From assembly GCA_013695115.1 (NCBI GenBank), contig JACDBD010000433.1, positions 1 to 12,180 of the forward strand: 12,180 nt of DNA. The letters run 5' to 3'. Position numbers and translations under genes: made by a program. This DNA comes from Actinomycetota bacterium (GTDB lineage: Bacteria > Actinomycetota > Acidimicrobiia > IMCC26256 > JACDBD01). Each line of letters starts with the position of its first letter. Position 1 is the first letter of the stretch. This document shows, piece after piece, positions 7,128-12,180 of this stretch. The notes below the pieces were generated by a model. It made no database searches and was not told the DNA's origin. It saw only the letters and a list, made by a program, of their open reading frames with translations.

Positions 7128-8471
7128 GTGCTTGAGACCCGAGAGGTCACGCGTGTCATGCTGCCCACGCCTTTCGGACCGTTCCGGGCGCATGCCTTCG
7201 AGTCGTCGACCGGCGCCGTGCACCTGGTACTCGTGAAGGGCCAGGTCTCCGAACACGAGCCGGTCCTCACCCGCCTCCATTCCGAGTGCATCACCGGCGA
7301 CGCGCTCGGGTCGCTCCGCTGTGACTGCGGGGTGCAACTCCGACTCGCACTGCGCATGATCGCCGCGGCCGGCGCCGGCGTACTCGTCTACACCACCGGT
7401 CATGAGGGCCGGGGCATCGGGCTGATGAACAAGCTGCGTGCCTATGTCGAACAGGACAACGGTGCCGACACGGTCGACGCCAACTTCCAACTGGGACTGC
7501 CCATCGATGCCCGCAGCTACGACGACGTCCCCGCCATCCTGCGTGAGCTCGGCGTTCGTTCGGTACGCCTTCTCACCAACAACCCCGTCAAAGTCGACGC
7601 GCTGCGAACTCTCGGGATCGCGGTCGACGAGATCATCGCGCTGCCGACCGCCCCGCACACCCGCAACCTGCGCTACCTGCGCACCAAGCACGCGCGCCTC
7701 GGTCATCTCGACGCCATCGGAGACCCGCTGCCGCCGGCCGAGCACCGCCCACCCGCAGTCGCGGACCTGATGGGACCGGTACGGCCCCGTGTCGACCGCC
7801 CTTACGTCGTGCTCAAGTACGCCCAGACGCTCGACGGGCGCATTGCCACTGCGACCGGCGACGCCAAATGGATCAGCAGCGAAGCCGAGCGGGTGGTCTC
7901 GCACGGGCTGCGGGCCGCCTGCGACGCCGTACTCGTCGGCGTCGACACCGTGATCCAGGACGACCCGCAGCTCACGGTACGCATGGTGTCCGGAGCCTCC
8001 CCGGTCCGGATCGTGCTCGACACGACGCTCCGAGTGCCACGCGACGCCAAGATCCTCGGCGACGACGCCGCCACGATCATCATCACCACCGATCGGGCGT
8101 CGGCAACGGCGCACCGGTGGCTAGCGAGCCGCCACGTCGCCGTTCATGCCGTCGACGCCGGGGCCGACGGCGTGGACATCGGCGCCGCCCTCGCGCTCCT
8201 GCGCACCCTGGGCACGGAATCATTGCTGGTCGAGGGGGGTGGGAAGGTGATCACCTCGCTGTTGCGGGCCCAGGTCGTCGACCGTCTCGTGGTGGGAGTT
8301 GCTCCGACCATCATCGGCGCCGGCACAGACGCGGTCGGCGACCTCGGCGTCGCTCAGGTAACTGACGGGGTCCGCTTGCACAACCGCGTGACGTGCATCG
8401 CCGGCGACGACCTGCTCGTGGCGTTCGACCTCGAGCCGTCCCCGCCGCACAGCGACACCGCCTCGAACTAG
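7128..8471 (+). CDS. GTP cyclohydrolase II (RibA) fused to RibD-type C-terminal reductase domain
   Basis: A 447-residue two-domain enzyme. GTG 7128 is chosen for its AAGGAGA ribosome site 6-7 nt upstream. Residues ~12-197 are GTP cyclohydrolase II: zinc cysteines C54, C65 and C67 in SECITGDALGSLRCDCG, EGRGIGL (93-99), the catalytic Tyr (Y106 in KLRAY), D127 and R129, and LLTNNPVK (148-155). The loop usually reading YLRGHEG is YTTGHEG here. Residues ~224-440 match the RibD/RibG reductase: VLKYAQTLDGRIA, KWISSE, DAVLVGVDTVIQDDPQLTVR, LLVEGGGKV and VAPTIIGAG. Expected products: GCH II opens GTP to 2,5-diamino-6-ribosylamino-pyrimidinone 5'-phosphate, and the reductase converts ribosyl to ribityl with NADPH. 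No DHBP synthase (RibB) or deaminase domain is present. It is probably not the housekeeping riboflavin enzyme. It overlaps the convergent VOC gene by 4 nt. Confidence 0.93.
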   Translation: MLETREVTRVMLPTPFGPFRAHAFESSTGAVHLVLVKGQVSEHEPVLTRLHSECITGDALGSLRCDCGVQLRLALRMIAAAGAGVLVYTTGHEGRGIGLMNKLRAYVEQDNGADTVDANFQLGLPIDARSYDDVPAILRELGVRSVRLLTNNPVKVDALRTLGIAVDEIIALPTAPHTRNLRYLRTKHARLGHLDAIGDPLPPAEHRPPAVADLMGPVRPRVDRPYVVLKYAQTLDGRIATATGDAKWISSEAERVVSHGLRAACDAVLVGVDTVIQDDPQLTVRMVSGASPVRIVLDTTLRVPRDAKILGDDAATIIITTDRASATAHRWLASRHVAVHAVDAGADGVDIGAALALLRTLGTESLLVEGGGKVITSLLRAQVVDRLVVGVAPTIIGAGTDAVGDLGVAQVTDGVRLHNRVTCIAGDDLLVAFDLEPSPPHSDTASN

Positions 8472-8821
8472 TCGCGCCCGGTGAGCTCGAACAGGATCCC
8501 GTCTGGGCCCCGGAAATGAGCCCACCTCATCCCACCGCCACGCTCGATGGCGCCCGTGAACTCGACGCCGGCCGACTCCAGCTCACGCCGGGCCGCCTCG
8601 ACGTCGTCGACCTCGAAACCCACCACCGGTCCGCTGTCGAAGTGGCGATGATCCTCGTCGCCGGGACCGAACGCCTCGACAGTGTCGCCGTTCTTGGCAC
8701 CAAACGCGATCATCTCGCCCTCGCTGTGGCGATGTTCGAGCCCGAGCTTCTCGAAGAACGACCGGGTCGCCTCGAGATCCGACACCCGGACCCCCATCCA
8801 CGACAGCCCCTGCACCTCCAT
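8468..8821 (-). CDS. VOC superfamily protein (glyoxalase/bleomycin-resistance fold)
   Basis: A 117-residue single VOC module pair. It starts GLSWMGVRVSDLEATRSFFE (residues 5-24), the classic first strand and helix, with LGLEHRH and FGAKNGDTVEAFGP. The second half has VGFEVDDVEAARRELESAGV and ends WAHFRGPDGILFELTG, the family's terminal strand with the Glu that often binds metal. Such proteins are isomerases, dioxygenases, epoxide or drug-binding proteins; the substrate cannot be read from sequence. ATG 8819-8821 has a strong ribosome site, GGGAGGT, 5-6 nt upstream. The stop overlaps that of the GCH II-reductase gene by 4 nt (CTAG), so the gene is physically joined to the cluster, but it may be an unrelated neighbour. 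Confidence 0.93.
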   Translation of the reverse strand: MEVQGLSWMGVRVSDLEATRSFFEKLGLEHRHSEGEMIAFGAKNGDTVEAFGPGDEDHRHFDSGPVVGFEVDDVEAARRELESAGVEFTGAIERGGGMRWAHFRGPDGILFELTGRD

Positions 8822-8831
8822 TTCGCACCTC

Positions 8832-8865
8832 CCGCTCGGGTTTCCCCCCTTCCATACCCGAGCGG
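8832..8865 (-). promoter_or_regulatory. Hairpin abutting the VOC gene ribosome site
   Basis: In minus-strand sense, CCGCTCGGGT (8865-8856) and ACCCGAGCGG (8841-8832) are perfect 10-bp arms around a 14-nt loop that contains six consecutive Gs. The last bases of the 3' arm run into GGGAGGT, the Shine-Dalgarno of the VOC gene, so a folded stem would partly hide it. It may instead be a DNA operator; the two cannot be told apart here. Confidence 0.5.
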
Positions 8866-9041
8866 AACCGCCAGATCCCGATTCCCGACCTCACCAATCC
8901 GCGTTGGGTTGGAGATCCAGTTCATTGCTCGATAAGCGACCCGACGCAGCGGGGGTGTGATCTCTACACTCGGAGTTTCCGGCGCGTCGCGGCTGACGCG
9001 AGCGCCATGGCCTGGGCCAGCCGTTTGGCAGGTCTGTCGCG

Positions 9042-9233
9042 CTACGAGAAAGCTGCTGTCAGCCCGTCGATTCCGAGAGGTCCGTAGTCAGACTGCCAGT
9101 GCTCGCCGGAAGCGATCGGCCAAGCATCGGTGAGAGTGCCAGTAGTGACGATCTCGCCGACCGAAAGGGGCGCGTACTCGGGCTGGCCCGCAAGCACCCG
9201 GGTCAGATGGGCACCAGGCGTAACGCTCGACGA
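9042..9233 (-). pseudogene. Hydratase (2-keto-4-pentenoate hydratase / FAH-like) C-terminal stub
   Basis: The last ~60 codons before the stop at 9042-9044 read HLTRVLAGQPEYAPLSVGEI, then VTTGTLTDAWPIASGEHW and PLGIDGLTAAFS. The block GEIVTTGTLTDAWPIxxGExW, ending in GLTxxF, is the C-terminal signature of 2-oxopent-4-enoate-type hydratases, which add water to ring-cleavage products of aromatics. Upstream of about 9233 the same frame encodes only sequence antisense to the VapC stub, so at least two thirds of the gene is missing. No stop or frameshift is seen in the remaining part. It is not expected to be functional. Confidence 0.65.
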
Positions 9234-9411
9234 AGGCGGTGCCCGTACCAGCGGCTGGGCGTGCGCCCGCAGCCCGACCACCGAGGTGGTCGATGCATCG
9301 GTCGTCATCGGCACGCTGCGGCGCGACGACGCCTGCGTCACGAGCGACCCTGGGGACCTGGCGGCCATCGCCGACGCGCTCGGCCGGCCTCTACGAGTCT
9401 TCGCGATCTGA
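9211..9411 (+). pseudogene. VapC (PIN-domain ribonuclease toxin) C-terminal stub
   Basis: About 66 codons before the stop at 9409-9411 match the second half of a PIN toxin: VTLDEGGARTSGWACARSP, TTEVVDASVVIGTL with the conserved VVDAxVV acidic strand, then ACVTSDPGDLAAIADALGRP ending LRVFAI. VapC toxins cut tRNA or rRNA using a cluster of Asp/Glu residues. The first part, with the leading LDTxxL aspartate, is absent: upstream sequence instead belongs to the hydratase stub on the other strand. No VapB antitoxin is found nearby. The two stubs meet at about 9211-9233, consistent with one deletion. Confidence 0.75.
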
Positions 9412-9581
9412 CCTGAACGGCTCGTTCGCCGGCCGTCAACGGCGTTCCGTCGGTACGTCCGCTGCTGAAGCAGTGCCCACCGGGTAGGGATGGGCCTATC
9501 TTCGAGGTTCGCTGGCGCGACTGAGACGCCGGCGAGGCTGCAGAAGGCGAGCCAGGCCGCCACTGAGTAACCGCTCGGGGG

Positions 9582-9668
9582 CTATCCCTTCACCGCGAAC
9601 AACTGCCACTCGCCGGGCACGCCCTTGAGCGAGTGGGCCCCGCGGTCCTCGAACTCGATGCCCGACCC
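9582..9668 (-). pseudogene. C-terminal tail of a class III adenylate/guanylate cyclase-like protein
   Basis: The last 28 codons read GSGIEFEDRGAHSLKGVPGE and then WQLFAVKG before the stop. This is the characteristic end of actinobacterial cyclase (CHD-type) proteins, often joined to ATPase/LuxR-like modules. Upstream the expected VLVSSTVKDLVA segment is not recognisable in any frame, so only this tail remains. The neighbouring bases up to 9726 gave no other match. Confidence 0.6.
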
Positions 9669-9726
9669 AGATCCTCGGCCGCTCCGAAGCCCGCGCGTCC
9701 CGAGGTCACGGCGATGACGCGTGAGG

Positions 9727-10410
9727 CTAACGCGCTCGAGGATCTCGCAGAGGGTTAGGGCGCACCCATGCGTCTGACCTCTTATTGCGCGTGCGCCGGG
9801 ACTTGAGAAGGGGCCGCGGGCGCGTCGACAGGGGGTCGGCGCGGCGGCGGAGGGCCGCGAAGCCGGCCCGGAGCTGCGCCGCCCCCTGCTCCGACGGTTC
9901 GCCTGCACTCGTCGGTGCTCCCGGAGGGGTCGGATTGGCGTCGAGTCCCTCGGGAGGCATTCCCATCACCACCAGCGCGTCGTACCAGCCTTTCTTCAGC
10001 CGGGCGCGCAGCGTCCGGCGACGTTCGGGCTCGAGCTCGCGCCGGAGCCGGGCGAGGCCCGAGCGCGACGTTTGCACGACCCCCGTCACGGCGGCGTGCG
10101 CCGTGCGCGCCCCCTTCGTCAGGCCGTTCCGTGTCACGCGGGCGAGACGGGCGCCGAGACGTCTCTGGGCCGCGCGCAAGGACCAACGCGGCGACGTCTC
10201 GTGGATCTCCGACAGGCGCGCCGTGGCGTGGTCGGCGTCGACGATGGCGACGCCGAGTAGCGTGAACATGGAGACGAGGAACGCGATGAACAGGGCCGGC
10301 GCCGCGCGGGGATGACCCTGTCCGGTCGACAGGTTCTCGGCGAGCACCAGCGACGCGATGCTGACGCTCGCGGCCAGGCCGGCGACGCCGGCCAACCGAC
10401 GTCGTATCAC
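9727..10410 (-). CDS. Hypothetical membrane protein, two N-terminal TM segments and basic cytoplasmic tail
   Basis: A 227-residue protein from GTG 10408-10410. Residues ~6-24 ([19 protein letters not shown]) and ~37-57 ([21 protein letters not shown]) are hydrophobic and form a likely TM hairpin with a short, weakly charged loop. The remaining ~170 residues are rich in Arg, Ala and Leu with helical character, then a Pro/Gly-rich linker (about 173-190) and a basic end. Third codon positions are strongly GC, which supports real coding. I do not recognise a family. TACCAT lies at -12 to -7 of the GTG with no ribosome site, so the mRNA may be leaderless. The frame is also open upstream into the M23 stub because of a frameshift there; that longer reading is not favoured. 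The last ~25 residues may be read-through into decayed sequence. Confidence 0.65.
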   Translation of the reverse strand: MIRRRLAGVAGLAASVSIASLVLAENLSTGQGHPRAAPALFIAFLVSMFTLLGVAIVDADHATARLSEIHETSPRWSLRAAQRRLGARLARVTRNGLTKGARTAHAAVTGVVQTSRSGLARLRRELEPERRRTLRARLKKGWYDALVVMGMPPEGLDANPTPPGAPTSAGEPSEQGAAQLRAGFAALRRRADPLSTRPRPLLKSRRTRNKRSDAWVRPNPLRDPRAR

Positions 10411-10416
10411 CGCGCC

Positions 10417-10422
10417 ATGGTA
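10417..10422 (-). promoter_or_regulatory. Probable -10 element (TACCAT) for a leaderless mRNA of the membrane protein gene
   Basis: On the minus strand TACCAT is followed by six bases (ggcgcg) and the GTG start, placing it at -12 to -7. The identical hexamer precedes the lipoprotein gene at 10664. No ribosome site or clear -35 is seen. Confidence 0.4.
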
Positions 10423-10450
10423 GCGGGAGCGTTGCGGTCGGCCGACCGGA

Positions 10451-10632
10451 TCAGGCCCGGTTCGAACAGGTCTCGACGAGGCCGGGTAGGGGTTGATGGC
10501 CGCTCCGCCGCTCGGGCGGATCTCGAAGTGGGTGTGGGTGCCCACGGCGTTGCCGGTGTCGCCGGCGTATCCGATCACCTCGCCGTCCGTGACCTGCTGC
10601 TCCGCTCCGGCGAAGCCGTCGAGGTGTGCGTA
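10451..10632 (-). pseudogene. M23 metallopeptidase, C-terminal stub with frameshift
   Basis: From 10632 the minus strand reads [43 protein letters not shown] and AAINPYP, which is the end of an M23 domain including the second zinc motif (HTHFE). The first motif (HxxxD) and everything before it are missing, so no metal site can form. At about 10481-10484 one base appears lost; restoring the frame gives LVETCSNRA and the likely original stop at 10451-10453. Without that repair the frame runs on into the membrane-protein gene. It differs in subtype from the intact M23 gene at 1-504, so it is not a copy of it. Confidence 0.75.
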
Positions 10633-10663
10633 CGCGCAGCGCGGTGCCGGGATGTCGGCGCCG

Positions 10664-10669
10664 TACCAT
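10664..10669 (+). promoter_or_regulatory. Probable -10 element (TACCAT) for the lipoprotein gene
   Basis: TACCAT is followed by seven bases (cggcgcg) and the ATG at 10677, with no Shine-Dalgarno, as expected for a leaderless transcript. The local sequence (TACCAT, then N, then GGCGCG or nearly so, then the start codon) closely matches the element before the membrane protein gene on the other strand. Confidence 0.45.
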
Positions 10670-10676
10670 CGGCGCG

Positions 10677-11150
10677 ATGCGGGTCGCGCGCCGACGGGAC
10701 GGTGGTGCGCTTGTCGTCGCGGCGGCGCTGCTCCTGGGTGCGTGCGGCGGCACCGACGGCGGGGGGAGCGCGCGACCGGGTGATCGTGCCGGTGAGGACG
10801 GTACCGAAGCGCCCGGATCAGCAACCGGCCCCGGGATCTCCATCGAGGAGGCGTTGCGCGCGACCGGGCCGGGGCCGTTCCTCGTCAACGGATTGGTGGT
10901 CGCGCCTGAAGGGCAGCCGGTACGGCTGTGCCGCGCGCTCGACGAGTCCCCGGCACCGGAGCCACCCGGCTGCGCCGAGCCGTCCCTGGTGGTCGAGGGC
11001 CTCGAGGTCGACTCGGTGTCCGGCCTGGAGACGACCGGCACACCTCCCACCCGATGGACGCCCGAGCCGGTCCAACTGCTCGGCGACGTCACCGGCGGCG
11101 TCCTGACGGTGGCGCGGGGAGGTTGCGGCTGCCCTGCGCGAGCGAGGTGA
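10677..11150 (+). CDS. Secreted lipoprotein of unknown function
   Basis: A 157-residue protein. [10 protein letters not shown] is followed by a hydrophobic stretch ([10 protein letters not shown]) and a lipobox L20-G21-A22-C23, so it should be exported, acylated at C23 and anchored on the outer face of the membrane. A Gly/Asp/Ser-rich linker (24-50) leads to one small domain: [27 protein letters not shown], a second Cys in [17 protein letters not shown], and [17 protein letters not shown]. The two cysteines may form a disulfide; the repeated beta pattern looks OB-fold-like. I know of similar actinobacterial hypothetical proteins but no function. The final ~12 residues ([10 protein letters not shown]) are out-of-frame reading of the VapC stub, so the native C-terminus was probably replaced there. 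ATG 10677 is preferred over upstream starts because it gives a proper signal peptide. Confidence 0.8.
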   Translation: MRVARRRDGGALVVAAALLLGACGGTDGGGSARPGDRAGEDGTEAPGSATGPGISIEEALRATGPGPFLVNGLVVAPEGQPVRLCRALDESPAPEPPGCAEPSLVVEGLEVDSVSGLETTGTPPTRWTPEPVQLLGDVTGGVLTVARGGCGCPARAR

Positions 11151-11282
11151 GACGGTGGCGCTCACGGATGTCGGATCGCGGTGGCAGCCGAGCACGCCGG
11201 TGCCGCCCTCTGGTCGGGCGACGCCGATTTCGAGCGGGTGCAGGGCGTGCTCGCAGAGCTGGAACGCTTCGTCCCGCGATGA
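11119..11282 (+). pseudogene. Second VapC (PIN-domain) C-terminal stub with frameshift
   Basis: The sequence reads [18 protein letters not shown] from 11119, loses one base at 11173-11174, and continues IAVAAEHAGAALWSGDADFE and RVQGVLAELERFVPR to the TGA at 11280-11282. LTDxLIA, LWSGDADFERV and the terminal LERFVP are the distal PIN-toxin motifs. The N-terminal half is missing: the upstream bases belong to the lipoprotein gene. It differs in sequence from the VapC stub at 9211-9411, so it derives from another toxin. No antitoxin gene is seen. Confidence 0.75.
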
Positions 11283-11351
11283 CGCCGTGTGCGGCGGTGC
11301 TTGCCGCAACCGCGGGTGCCCGTGATGGGATTTGGGCGAGGCAGGGTCCGC

Positions 11352-11413
11352 CTCTGCTCGCTCAGCGTGTTCTAGTATTTGACTCTGTTCGCTCAGCGTG
11401 TTCTAGTATTTGA
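11352..11413 (+). repeat. 31-bp tandem direct repeat, two abutting copies
   Basis: Copies at 11352-11382 and 11383-11413 are identical except at the sixth base (C versus T). The shared core of each unit includes TCGCTCAGCGTGTTCTAGTA followed by TTTGA. The copies join without a spacer. They sit directly upstream of the secreted-protein gene; each unit contains TAGTAT. Confidence 0.95.
11379..11409 (+). promoter_or_regulatory. Putative promoter created across the tandem-repeat junction
   Basis: TTGACT (11379-11384), formed where copy 1 ends and copy 2 begins, resembles a -35 box. TAGTAT (11404-11409) in copy 2 resembles a -10. The 19-nt spacing is longer than ideal. Transcription would start near 11416, giving a leader of about 45 nt with AGGAGG before the ATG at 11460. 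Confidence 0.45.
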
Positions 11414-11459
11414 GCAGGCAGAGCCGGGCGCGTTGCGACGCGCGTGACAGGAGGACCGT

Positions 11460-12180
11460 ATGACGAGCGTAACAGACCGCACGACTCGACCTCGCCGGAG
11501 CCGCCGCTGGGGCGCGCGCCTCGCGGTCGGGCTCCTCGCGGGAGTGATGGCCACGATCGCCGGCGTCCCGTCGGCTTCGGCTGACGTCACATCGGTTGGC
11601 GGTGGGGCCTTCGGCGAGCAGGTCAACCTCAGCATCCTCGGCGTGGGTCTTGTGTCGTCGGGTCCGTCACCGTCGGTGACGTTGCCCTCGACCGGCGGAG
11701 GGCCGTTCACCAACTCACTCGCGAGCGTGAGCGTGCCTCCTGCCCTGACCACCGGCCTTCTCGAGGTGAGCACCGAGGGCGGGTCCCTCGGGACCCACCA
11801 GGGCTTCGCGACGAGTTCGGCAACGATCGCGAACGCCCATATTTTCACGGACTTTCTCCTCGCCACTGCAGTGAACAGCACGTGCACCTCGAATGGTGAC
11901 GGGTCGACGGGCTCCTCCACCCTCGTCGGGGCAACCCTGTTGGGAACTCCGATCCCGGTGAACCCGGCACCCAACACCACGCTCAACCCCGTCCCGGGGG
12001 TGACCGTGATCCTCAACGAGCAGATCGTCGTGAACGATCCCGGAGTTGAGACCAGCATCACCGTCAACGCCGTGCACATCATCGTCAATCTGCCCGGCCT
12101 CGCGTCCGGTGACATCATCCTGTCGCAGTCGCGGTGCGCGGCGTTCGGCCCCGACGTGCTCGGCGGGCCCGCACCCGGAC
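11460..12180 (+). CDS. Secreted choice-of-anchor-P-like protein (3' end outside window)
   Basis: Open from ATG 11460 to the window end (240 codons seen), with a strong AGGAGG ribosome site 5 nt before the ATG. An Arg-rich N-terminus (RPRRSRRW) and hydrophobic core (LAVGLLAGVMATIAGV) end in PSASA-DV, a good signal peptidase I site after A41; the two Arg pairs are not a classical Tat motif. The mature part is rich in Gly, Ser, Thr, Val and Pro with alternating beta pattern: AFGEQVNLSILGVGL, ATIANAHIFTDFLLATAV, VILNEQIVVNDPG, ITVNAVHIIVNLPG, then DIILSQSRCAAFGPD. This resembles actinobacterial secreted proteins named choice-of-anchor P. The cysteines in NSTCTSN and SQSRCAA may pair. It is probably a surface or extracellular protein, possibly anchored by a C-terminal segment lying outside the window. 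The function is unknown. Confidence 0.8.
   Translation, partial: MTSVTDRTTRPRRSRRWGARLAVGLLAGVMATIAGVPSASADVTSVGGGAFGEQVNLSILGVGLVSSGPSPSVTLPSTGGGPFTNSLASVSVPPALTTGLLEVSTEGGSLGTHQGFATSSATIANAHIFTDFLLATAVNSTCTSNGDGSTGSSTLVGATLLGTPIPVNPAPNTTLNPVPGVTVILNEQIVVNDPGVETSITVNAVHIIVNLPGLASGDIILSQSRCAAFGPDVLGGPAPG

Noticed and set aside
6045..8114. Long minus-strand open frame (689 codons) that would extend the dehydrogenase through the GCH II region
   Set aside because: Only the part from GTG 7046 onward matches the MDR family; the upstream part is antisense to the GCH II-reductase.
9042..9411. Functional VapBC toxin-antitoxin system
   Set aside because: The VapC N-terminal half with its first catalytic Asp is missing and there is no antitoxin frame.
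11290..11308. TGCGGC-N7-GCCGCA stem after the second VapC stub, considered as a terminator
   Set aside because: Only 6 bp and no T-run follows; too weak to call in this GC-rich background.
11352..11413. CRISPR array
   Set aside because: Only two abutting copies with no spacers; it is a simple tandem duplication.
11393..12118. Minus-strand 241-codon open frame opposite the secreted protein
   Set aside because: The plus strand has a perfect ribosome site, signal peptide and family pattern; the minus frame is a shadow.

Overview
The window is very GC-rich, uses GTG starts, has strong third-position GC bias in its genes, and carries actinobacterial-type families (a C-terminal fragment of a class III adenylate cyclase-like protein, VapC/PIN toxin remnants, a GT4 pair, a choice-of-anchor-P-like secreted protein). 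This suggests a high-GC actinobacterium, perhaps an Acidimicrobiia-like lineage. That placement is an inference from protein style, not a search.

Layout. 1-504: C-terminal part of an exported M23 peptidase. 541-847: decayed SDR stub. 848-1264: no gene seen. 1265-2782 (-): FAD-dependent oxidoreductase with a C-terminal Rieske domain. 2979-8821: seven tightly packed intact genes on alternating strands: histidine phosphatase (+), GT4 glycosyltransferase (-), GT4 glycosyltransferase (+), 6-pyruvoyltetrahydropterin synthase (PTPS) homologue (-), BchC-like medium-chain dehydrogenase (-), GTP cyclohydrolase II fused to a RibD-type reductase (+), and a VOC protein (-). 9042-9668: three 3' gene stubs (hydratase, VapC, cyclase). 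9727-10410 (-): two-TM membrane protein. 10451-10632 (-): stub of a second M23 peptidase. 10677-11150 (+): lipoprotein. 11119-11282 (+): a second VapC stub. 11352-11413: a 31-bp tandem repeat that seems to form a promoter. 11460-12180 (+): secreted protein running off the window.

The most interesting part is 3545-8471. A GCH II-RibD reductase fusion would open the GTP imidazole ring and reduce the ribosyl side chain, but no deaminase or DHBP synthase domain is present, so this does not look like ordinary riboflavin synthesis. It sits beside a PTPS homologue that keeps the zinc histidines but lacks the catalytic Cys and Asp-His pair, a dehydrogenase without the usual catalytic-zinc ligands, and two glycosyltransferases. 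As I recall, a related set exists in Streptomyces coelicolor (PTPS homologue SCO6650, GCH II homologue SCO6655) with unknown product. I infer a pathway to a modified and perhaps glycosylated pyrimidine or pterin.

The compact cluster has overlapping convergent stops (4, 19 and 4 nt), one ATGA-type coupled pair, and one divergent pair whose start codons overlap. By contrast, the flanks hold six broken genes, all recognised as C-terminal pieces.
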